Assembly (NCBI GenBank): GCA_032622095.1
Contig: CP136066.1
Coordinates: 231,264,961-231,328,960 of the forward strand
Direction of reading: 5' to 3'
Origin: Siphonodentalium dalli
Taxonomy: Eukaryota; Mollusca; Scaphopoda; Gadilida; Siphonodentaliidae
DNA: 64,000 bases
Of the stretch, positions 39,501 to 51,500 are shown piece by piece. Position numbers and translations under genes: made by a program. The notes beneath the pieces are model-generated. The model did no database searches, was not told the origin of the DNA, and saw nothing but the letters and a program-made list of their open reading frames with translations. Numbering within the stretch: the first letter of the stretch is position 1; every line of letters starts with the position of its first letter.

Positions 39501-42500
39501 ATGGATCCCCAAACAAATAGATGAATGTACTGATGAGTGTCGTCTGCTCACTGCTCTGTGGGGCTCACTGTGGGTTATATGAATAAATAATTTGTTTTTT
39601 TCTTATAAAGTATACAGCTATTTGTTGAGATCTCTTTTGTAATTGCATGCATCCCACATGGATCCCCAAACAAATAGACGAATGTACTGATGAGTGTCGT
39701 CTGCTCACTGCTCTGTGTGGCTCACTGTGGGTTGAAATTGTTTTTCAGACATTACCTGTGTTTATGGCTGAACGATTTAACCAAGTCAACATTGAACATT
39801 TTGTGAAGACAGCCATCGTTAGGGGTACAACCGCCCTCATTGATAAAGAACCAGTCGTGGATGTTGAAGAAGGTAAGTCTGCAAGCCTGCAAATAGTGTG
39901 CCTGTCATTTGCAGAATGAGGTCCCCAGAGGGTGAATTTAATGATGCTACCCCGCACAGCGGGCTAGCATCACCACATTTACCCTCTGGAGACCTTATTC
40001 TGCTTAGGTCTCATCTTCTGGGAAGTATCTACAGTATCAAATTAACATTGTTTTTAGTTTTCCCTTCTGGGAAGTTTCTATACCCCCTAATTTGCAGCAG
40101 ATAAAATCCATAATCGAGGTGCCCAATGGGTGAACATCACCAACTTCAACTGGAGAACTTCAAACTGATCCTGGGTCTACCATAGCAGTTGAGGGCCTAA
40201 GCAGAAAACCATCAAGCCTTGAAATAGTGTGTCTGTCATTTGCAGAATGAGGTTCCCAGAGGGTGAATTTAGTGATGCTATGCGGGATAGCGTCGCTAAA
40301 TTCACCCTCTGGGGACCTCATTCTGCAAATGACAGACACACTATTTTCAGGCTTGTAAGTCTGTTGAAGGGTTCTTTGCAGAATCTTGTTGAAACCGTCT
40401 CATAACCCGTGTGCGCTTCTGATGATCATCGTAGTCCACTTTTATTTTCTAGCTTACCCAACTTTATAATTGTGACATATTTCGGTCTGGTCATAGTAAT
40501 TCTTTCTCTAAAATAGTTCACTTTGCGCTCTCACGCTGACTGGCGGCATTCAAAGATCAGAATTTCTGTACATATCATATATTACAGGTATCACAAAACT
40601 GGACTTATCATATTTATTATACAAAAAACTGTTTATCTGTGTCTGTTGTTTAACCCTTTGAGTGCCAGGTTGATTTTTGTATCAACCCATATACCCTGTG
40701 CCAATGCATTCTCTTATATATGCGAGTCGACCATTGAATATTTTATTGCACACATAATAAGGAATCAGTTGTGGATGTTGAGGATAGTAGCCTACCGCTA
40801 TTCTCAAAGTAATTGACCAGAAAAACGGGGTGATACCCTGGTCATGACCGCGGTGATACCGGTAATAAACGGTAGCGGTATCGAGACGGTCATGGCGTGG
40901 AGTTACGGTATTGGGCGATAATGATACTGTGGTCTTTTAGCGGGCACCACATTAATTTTGTTGAATACCGCGGTGATTTTCATTGAACTCTTTTAGTGGA
41001 GGTATTTACTCACACATACTTGTTCACGTTAACAAGCGGTATCAGTACCGCGGTATTGGAGGATACCGCGGTATAGTACCGCCATATTAACGGGGCGAAA
41101 AAAAATGAACAAATGGTGAAAAAAATGGCTAAATTAATTTCCTCTCAAATATGTCCATCTGGACATGGTGGCGATTATAAACACACCAGCAGTCATCGGT
41201 CTAATAACATCACGCTCAGCTGACATCCGTACAACAAAAGCTTCGGCACCTCGTGTATGTTACACGATCCAATGAGCTTGGAGCAATTAGTAATAGGTGT
41301 ACATTGGTGTTGATTTCATGCATTGTCAATGGCAGATGCTTTGTGTTGTAATAAACACAACTTTTGAGTGGAGATAAGGGAAAGATGCTTAATCACTTTA
41401 AGTGACGGAGGTTTTTGTTGCGAGTCAAGTTTCCAAAATGAATTTCTTGCATTTGCAGTTTGATCCCTATTAATTAATTCCAACTGTTTACAAAACCGAT
41501 CGATCTGTCCAACTAGCCATGATTAAAATTATCATAATTACGTAGTCACCAGGGTATACTTACTAGTTTCCCGCAAATTGAACAAATATGCACCAGGTAC
41601 GCATAGGCATAGATAAAACCATGCACAAACTCGCGAATAAAGAAAACTTGAGGTTGCGTTCAGATATCATATTGCATATTTTCGCTATATGTTAATACAC
41701 CGCAATTTGTTTTTATTTGCGATGGTCTAAAAACTTTTATTGTTTGTGGAATCGCTTGGCAGGATGTTATTGCTCATATTACATCGTTATTGTTTTCTTT
41801 TGTCAATAAAATGTAATATACTTTCAATTTATCTAAAAAAAAATCCTGAACAAGTGACTAAAGTAAATTCAAAGTGGCTAAAAAAATTGCCATTTGGCTA
41901 AAATAATGGCTAACGGAATTTCTCGGCCAGGGTGAACACTGTCGGCGAGAGCTTTCTGATGAATGGCAACAAGCCATATTTCCGACTAAATCCTGAAAAG
42001 TTACCCATAATTCTGCTGTGGTTAAGGAGTTGATTATTTAGAGCATTACTGTAAGTCTGTTGAACAAGTCTGTAAATAGTGTGTCTGTCATTAGCAAAAT
42101 GAGATCCCCATAGGTTGAATTTGGTGATGCTATCCTGCATGGTGGGCTAGCATTACCACATTCACCCTCGGGGGACCCAATCTGCTATGGCCTCATCTTC
42201 CGGGAAGTATCTATAGTGTCAAATTAACATTGATTTTAGTTTCTTTTTCCCTTCTGGGAAGTTTATATATCCCGTATTTTGCAGAAGATAAAATGCTTAA
42301 TCGAGATGACTAATGGGTGAACATCACCAACTTATACTGGGGAACTTCAATCTGATCATAGGTTTCTCATGGTAGTGGAGGCCTAAGTAGAATGAGGTCC
42401 ACAGATGGGGAATTTGGTGACGCTATCCCACAGCTAGCATCATCAAATTCACCCTCTGGGGACCTAATTCTGCTTAGGCCTCATTTTCTCTGGAAAGTTT

Positions 42501-45500
42501 CTTATCAAATTTCTATAGAATCTATCTATTTTTAGTTAAGTTTCTCTATATCCCCAAATTGGCAGAGGACACGTTGCATAACCCAAATGGTTAATATTGT
42601 GATATACACCCATTGGGAACCTCGATTATGCAATGTGTCTGTCAATTTGGGGATATAGAGAAATAAACTAAAAAGAAATAGAATCTATGTGAAGAAGTTC
42701 TATGGAAATTTGATAATCCAGAGAAGATGAGGCCTAGGCAGAATGAGGGAATAGGGATGCAGCTATGCGGGATACCATCACTAAATTCACCCTCTGTGGA
42801 CCTCATTCTGTAAATGACAGACACACTAAACTCGGGCATGTAGTTTGGATTTGTAATTTGGATAAACATACAGATAGATGTCGTTATTCAATGTTATGTA
42901 CAGAATGTGTTTTCTTGTAGAATGTCGTTATTCAATGTTATGTACAGAATGTGTTTTCTTGTAGAATGTAGGTTGTGGTGAAAAGTCATATTGGACTTGA
43001 TGCTGTGTTGTACAAGAAAAACACATACTGTACACAACATTGTATTATAACTTTATACTATTTTATTCTTCTGTTCAAGTTGTGATATATTTCTTTTAGT
43101 TGAGAGCAATGATGATGAAATACTTGAAGGCATTATCAAACTGGAGAAGAAATTTGTTATCTCCCCTCAAATCATGCAATTGACGGACAAGTCATTCAAA
43201 GAGAGGACGTCACAAGATCAATTGACATTTGTCGTATTCTACTATCCTAGTGAGTATCTTATTATAACCCCCCCCCCCCCCCCCCCCCAATGGCGGAAGG
43301 AAATGGTGGAAATACCGGATTACATGCATTCAGGTCTGATATTTTTATCCTAGTGAATATCTTATTATACCCCCCCCCTAATTAATGAAGGAAATGGTGA
43401 GAATAACGGATTACATGCATCCCATCCGATCGTCCGTCTGGGGCAGATATTACTATCCTAGTGAGTATCTTATTATACCACCCCATGACAAAGGAAATGG
43501 TGTATATACTGGATTACATCCGTCCCATCCGATCTTCGGCCCGGGGCAGATATTATTATACTAGCAAGTACCGGTATCTTATTATACCCCCATGACAAAG
43601 GAAATGGTGTATATACTGGATTACATCCGTCCCATCCGATCTTCGGCCCGGGGCAGATATTATTATACTAGCGAGTACCGGTATCTTATTATACCCCCAT
43701 GACAAAGGAAATGGTGTATATACTGGATTACATCCGTCCCATCCGATCTTCGGCCCGGGGCAGATATTATTATACTAGCGAGTACCGGTATCTTATTATA
43801 CCCCCATGACAAAGGAAATGGTGTATATACTGGATTACATCCGTCCCATCCGATCTTCGGCCCGGGGCAGATATTATTATACTAGCGAGTACCGGTATCT
43901 TATTATACCCCCATGACAAAGGAAATGGTGTATATACTGGATTACATCCGTCCCATCCGATCTTCCGCCCAGGGCAGATATTATTATACTAGCGAGTACC
44001 GGTATCTTATTATACCCCCATGACCAGAGGAAATGGTGTCTATACTGGATTACATCCGTCCCATCCGATCTTCGGCCCGGGGCAGATATTATTATACTAG
44101 CAAGTACCGGTATCTTATTATACCACCCCATGACAAAGGAAATGGTGTATATACTGGATTACATCCGTCCCATCCGATCTTCGGCCCGGGGCAGATATTA
44201 TTATACTAGCGAGTACCGGTATCTTATTATACCACCCCATGACAAAGGAAATGGTGTATATACTGGATTACATCCGTCCGGGGCTGATATCTCTACCATC
44301 GGTTGTGGGTGTACTGCATACAGTGAGTAGCTTATTATACCCCCCCCCCCCCCCCATGACCAAAGGAAATGATATGTATACTGGATTACATGTTAGGGAC
44401 ATATCCAGGCCAGTTTTCATACTGTTAACCAGTTTGGGCGCCCAAATTCCAGGCGGCAAAAAAAAACATATTGGAATTTTTTTTTTCTCTCAATTCAGGT
44501 CCTAATTCATATCATAACAAGACACAAAACATTTATATATTTATATATATTAACATAAGACAAGACACAAAACATTTATATATTTATATATATTAACATA
44601 AGACAAGACACAAAACATTTATATATTTATATATATTAACATAAGACAAGACACAAAACATTTATATATTTATATATATTAACATAAGACAAGACACAAA
44701 ACATTTATATATTTATATATATTAACATAAGACAAGACACAAAACATTTATATATTTATATATATTAACATAAGACAAGACACAAAACATTTATATATAT
44801 TAACATAAGACATTTAAGTTTACAAAAAGATTTAAATATAACAGTTGGAATCATTCTGTAAAGTATGTCTGACTTTTTATTACATATCTATCAACATAAT
44901 TCACATGATCGCACGAGTTTCCAGGCGTGTGATAATTCTCAGAATCGCACTAGTGCAATCTGTCGACGGAACTATTTCATTCAGTGTTGTTAGACTTGTT
45001 CTCGCCGTTACTATTTGTACTTTTTCAATCACGACAATAAAGAAACAATAAGCGATCAATCGATGAGATGATTCATTCATGTAGTTTCATTTCAAGAATA
45101 TGTTTGTCGAGGCACAGAATATAATTTCAAATGCATCATTAAAGATGGGTCAAGGTCACTCGCGGATAGACGGGATCCCTGTCTGATTGTTGTGTTAACC
45201 CTAAAATGCCGTTAAAACTCAATTAAATTCACATTTTCTGTACCGGAGATGTACGATTTTGAGTCAACTTACTATGATACGGAGATATGTAATAAAAATA
45301 GAACAGCATGAGTGTCTGGATTTTGACAAATTATTGCGCTCGATTTGTTGGCGGAATTCGTTACCTCTCGTGCAGGACTGTGTCCCGCACTCGAGGTATC
45401 GCTCCGCCAACAAATCTCGTGCAATAATTTGTCAAAATCCAGACACTCATGCTGTTCTATTTTTATCTATATCTAACTTTCATCTGTGAAAACTTCAAAT

Positions 45501-48500
45501 AGTTTGAGTTCAGGTTTGTTATCATTCAGCCTTCGGATTTCAGTATTTCAATCAAATTCAAGTGAAATTACACAACATAGTACAGCAATTAGTAATAGGT
45601 GTACATTGGTGTTGATTTCATGCATTGTCAATGGCAGATGCTTTGTGTTGTAATAAACACAACTTTTGAGTGGAGATAAGGGAAAGATGCTTAATCACTT
45701 TAAGTGACGGAGGTTTTTGTTGCGAGTCAAGTTTCCAAAATGAATTTCTTGCATTTGCAGTTTGATCCCTATTAATTAATTCCAACTGTTTACAAAACCG
45801 ATCGATCTGTCCAACTAGCCATGATTAAAATTATCATAATTACGTAGTCACCAGGGTATACTTACTAGTTTCCCGCAAATTGAACAAATTGAACAAATAT
45901 GCACCAGGTACGCATAGGCATAGATAAAACCATGCACAAACTCGCGAATAAAGAAAACTAGAGGTTGCGTTCAGATATCATATTGCATATTTTCGCTATA
46001 TGTTAATACACCGCAATTTGTTTTTATTTGCGATGGTCTAAAAACTTTTATTGTTTGTGGAATCGCTTGGCAGGATGTTATTGCTCATATTACATCGTTA
46101 TTGTTTTCTTTTGTCAATAAAATGTAATATACTTTCAATTTATCTAAAAAACAATGACAATTTGATAAAATCAGCATGGTTATCAGGTGGGATCTCATAA
46201 TTTCAAATGAATAATTAACATAGATTAGTACTAATAGTAATTTCTATCTTAATAGACATTGTTTCCCTTACCAAATTTCCCTACCTTAATTTCTCATGAG
46301 TTTCTTCTGTGAAACTAAAAACACAATGGGGAAGGTTGTATTAATGAGTTTACAATGGAAATTAGCTTGAGTAATGCTATTTTTATGCATGAATTTTTAT
46401 AATCTTCATTGAGAGTTAACCTGACATCAATGTATACTCGCCCTCTAAGTTCTCTAAATGGGAGTGGGCTTATCTTAGAGGACCACCCAGGGGGGGTGAA
46501 AACAAAATTTTGCCGGGGTGGGTGGGTGGTCAAAGCAATTTTTTCCGCAACTAAAAAAAAAAATTCCTGCTTGTTTTTTAGTGTTTTGGCAATGAGTTGG
46601 GCTTCAAAACCAATTGAATGATTTACATTTGTTTATCAGTGATTATTTCCAGTATCTAAATATTTACCTATCTGTGTCATGTTTTAACCCTTTCATGACG
46701 GGAGCTTCCTGAATTTTTGTAAAAATCCTGTGCCAATGCATTCTCTTATATATGCCAGTCAACCATAGGTTGCCTCGCATATATAAGAGAATGCATTGGC
46801 CTACCAAATTTTATATTATTTTTTATAATTGTTAAAAAATGTAAGAAAAAATGTTAAAAAATTCTGAAAAAATGTAAGAAATAATGATAAAAAATGATAA
46901 AAATTGTCAAAGAATGTAAGAAAAAAATGATAAAAATTGATAAAGAATGTAAGAAAAAATGATATCGAAGAGGACCACCTCATGATTGTTTTAGCTTATC
47001 CTCAGGGTTGGGGTTTCTGACAGGTGTACAGTAATGCCCTAAATAATCGACTCCTTAACCACAGCAGAATTATAGGTAACTTTTCAGGATTTAGTCGGAA
47101 ATATGGCTTGTTGCCATTCATCAGAAAGCTCTCGGGGAGAGCTTTCCGGTGAATGGCAACAAGCCATATTTCCGACTAAATCCTGAAAAGTTACCCATAA
47201 TTATGCTGGGGTTGAGGGGTCGATTACTTAGGACATTACTGTATAAGGTAAGCGATCTAATGCTTTCATCGTTCATTTCCCATTGACAGCATGTACGAGG
47301 AGCCAGGCTTTATTGTGTGCATATAACGAGGTAGCGGAAGCCATTGGAGAGATGTCCACTCTGGCTTTAGTTAATTGTTATAAGTGGACTGACGTCTGCT
47401 CCGATGAATCCGTCTCTGTGTTTCCAACAGCGCGGTACTACAGGAACAGTCAAGCTAAGAAGTACACCGGACCACTACACACAGATAGTATAGTCAACAC
47501 TATCAAATTGTGAGTTTTTTTTTACTTTTAGTTCCTGTAGGGAGCCCCGTAGAGGTGGCAGCTTGTATTGCTGAGTGTCGTCTGCTCAGGTCTGTGAGGG
47601 GCTCCATAAGGGTAGTTTAACCCCTTTCATGACTGGAGCTTCCTGGATTTTTTTCTAAAACCCTGTGCCAATGTATTCTCTTATATATGCGAGGCTCATA
47701 CATTGGCCTTACACTATTTACCTTGACCTTGTAAGCCAGTGCATTCTCATATATATGCAAGGCACCATATTGGAGACTTGTATATATAAGAGAATGCACT
47801 GGCACAGTATCTTTAATGCTGCACCAGCGCAGCTCCCGTCATGAAAGGGTTAAAGTTTCCGACAGCACTGTACTACACGAACAGTCGAGCTAAGAAGGAC
47901 ACTGTGGAGTTATCCCCCTTTTTACATCCCCCTTTTTCCCCCAAGATGCATAATTTTGTTCGAGCTTTTATTCCTATAATTTTAAGTGTAAATTGTTTTT
48001 AGACTTTAATTAATACCATGGGAACCTGTGCACCTGCGATTATGATGTCCATCAGACATTTTTTGTGGCGTTATCCCCCGTTTTTATCTTTGAACATTTT
48101 ATACAGCGGGGGTATACCATATTATAGCATGACTCGCTATGTTACTGTGTACAAACATGCTATGTAATAACGAACCGAAGCCGGACTCGCTATGTTACTG
48201 TGTACAAACATGCTATGTAATAACGAACCAAAGCCGGACGCTTTGGGTCGTATATAGACTATATCTGATTTTGTGATGTCACCAATTATTATCTAATTTG
48301 TCGCACAGTAGATCGGTGGGCTTAAAGCATTAATGTTGTAATCGGAAAATCTTGTTACTGTGTCTTTCGATTACTGGTATTGCAAACGAGAATAATGAAT
48401 ATTGAATTACAATGCAAGTTTATTCGTTAGTTTACCTTTTATTGAGACAATTCATTCGACGAACCCAGGAAATATATTTGGAATCTTATTTGGAGGGAAT

Positions 48501-51500
48501 ACCAGGGAATCTATAAACTGATTTTGATTTTTTTTTAAAGGAAAAAAAGCCACAGCTACCCTAATGTGAGTGGTTCTGCTTTGGTTCGTTAATTATGCTA
48601 GCGTATGGTCATATTAGATTTCTGCTTACACCCTACTGTGTGGTGAACAGCAGTCTGACCGTCAGTTACACTTCTACTGTGTGTAACACATTTCAATGGC
48701 ATTTAAATGATTAAAGTTTACACCCATTGTAGAACTACATTGTAGTTGACCTTCCGAGACCTCGCTCAGGTACACATAAATTTTTCTTACAATTTTTAGG
48801 ACATAAAATAAAAAACATCCATTACCCTGCAGGGAGCCCCACACATATATAGAAGCATATAGAAGCATGTCGTCTGCTCATGTTTGTCTGGGGCTCTGTA
48901 TAGGTGTATTTTTAAAGCATAGCACTTCGCAATGAATACATTTGATACTTTTGATTCAATTGAATATTAACCCTTTCAGTGCCAGGTCTGATTTTTGTAT
49001 CAACCCATATACCCTGTGCCAATGCATTCTCTTATATATGCGAGTCGACCATAGGTCGCCTCACATATATAAGAGAATGCATTGGCCTAACAATTTTTCA
49101 TCATTTGTTATTATTTTTTACAATGTTTTACAATTTTAATAATTTTTTCTTATATTCTTTAACAGACTTATTTTGTAGGTTTAGTGCCAGGGAATCTTAC
49201 GTTTTTCGTGGGCATCAAAATTATTACTATGAATACTTGGTGATAGTTTTGAGTTATAACATGCCCCTAAGGTTTTATCCAGTTTGTTTTTAAATTCGCT
49301 ATAGCATGCTTAAGCATACCCAAACAAAATTTCAACTCAAAAAAATGTTTTTTTTTAGGGCCGATTTTACAGACCGTAAATTAGGGCAAATGAGATCGGC
49401 CCCTGGCATTGAAAGGGTTAAACTCACTATTACCATATATAAGAACATGATTAACAATGAAATTAAGAAGTTTATTTAAGTCTCTTTGGGTCAGACACAC
49501 AAAAATCATGGTAATATATCATTAATTTCAGGCTGATGGCTGTTAACCCGATCACAATATCCTCCGATTCTCAGCTGCAAAATTTACTTGATGACTCATC
49601 AGCAGTGCTTGTGCTCGGCATATTTAGTGCAGGACATTCCAAAGGTTTGTACCTACAGTAATTCTCGGGGAGAGCTTTCCGATGAATGTCAACAAGCCAT
49701 ATTTCCGACTAAATCCTGAAAAGTTACCCATAATTCTGCTATGGTTAAGGAGTCGATTACTTAGGGCATTACTGTAGTTATATTATGCCTGTGCCTCTCA
49801 TTTGCAGAATGAGGTCCCCAGAGGGTGAGTTTAGTGAAGATATCCCGCATAGATATGGATATACAGTAAAGTAATGCTCTGAGTAATCGACTTCTTAACC
49901 ACAGCAGAATTATGGGTAACTTTTCAGGATTTAGTCGGAAATATGGCTTTCCGATGAATGGCAACAAGCCATATTTCCAACTAAATCCTGAAAAGTTACC
50001 CATAATTCTTCTGTGGTTAAGAATTCGATTACTTAGAGCATTACTGTATATTTTACTAGGGTCAGTCAGCTAGGAGCAATTGGAGGTAACCAAGCCTGAA
50101 AATAGCGTGTCTGTCATTTGCAGAATGATGTTCCCAGAGGGTGAATTTAGTGACGCTATCCTGCATAGTGGGCTAGCATCACTAAATTCACCCTCTGGGG
50201 ACCTCATTCTGCTTAGGCCCTCAACTGCTATGGTAGACCTAGGATCAAATTGAAGTTCCCCAGTTGAAGTTGGTGATGTTCACCCTTGGGCGCCTCGATT
50301 ATGGATTTTATCTTCTGCAAATTAGGGGATATAGAAACTTCCCAGAAGGGAAAACGTAACTAAAAACAATGTTAATTTGATACCATAGATACTTCCCAGA
50401 AGATGAGGCCTAAGCAGAATGAGGTCTCCAGAGGGTTAATTTGGTGATGCTAGCACGCTGTGCGGGATAGCATCACTAAATTCACCCTCTGGGGACCTCA
50501 TTCTGCAAATGACAGACACGGTATTTGCAGGCTTGGAGGTAACTTCATCTGGAACATATATAACAGGGTTCATACACCTAGCACAGGGTTCATACACCTA
50601 GCACAGGGTTCATACACCTAGCACAGGGTTCATACACCTAGCACAGGGTTCATACACCTAGCACAGGGTTCATACACCTAGCACAGGGTTCATACACCTA
50701 GCACAGGGTTCATACACCTAGCACAGGGTTCATACACCTAGCACAGGGTTCATACACCTAGCACAGGGTTCATACACCTAGCACAGGGTTCATACACCTA
50801 GCACAGGGTTCATACACCTAGCACAGGGTTCATACACCTAGCACAGGGTTCATACACCTAGTGCTGCACGATAACAGGGTTCATACACCTAGTGCTGCAC
50901 TATAACAGGGTTCATACACCTAGTGCTGCACGATAACAGGGTTCATACACCTAGTGCTGCACTATAACAGGGTTCATACACCTAGTGCTGCACTATAACA
51001 GGGTTCATACACCTAGCTGAGAGTGAAAAGTGCTGCACTATAACAGGGTTCATACACCTAGCTGCACTATAACAGGGTTCATACACCTAGTGCTGCACTA
51101 TAACAGGGTTCATACACCTAGCTGAGTGCTGCACTATAACAGGGTTCATACACCTAGTGCTGCACTATAACAGGGTTCATACACCTAGCTGAGAGTGAAA
51201 AGTGCTGCACTATAACAGGGTTCATACACCTAGCTGCACTATAACAGGGTTCATACACCTAGCTGAGAGTGAAAAGTGCTGCACGATAACAGGGTTCATA
51301 CACCTAGCTGCACTATAACAGGGTTCATACACCTAGTGCTGCACTATAACAGGGTTCATACACCTAGCTGAGAGTGAAAAGTGCTGCACTATAACAGGGT
51401 TCATACACCTAGCTGCACTATAACAGGGTTCATACACCTAGCTGAGAGTGAAAAGTGCTGCACGATAACAGGGTTCATACACCTAGCTGCACTATAACAG

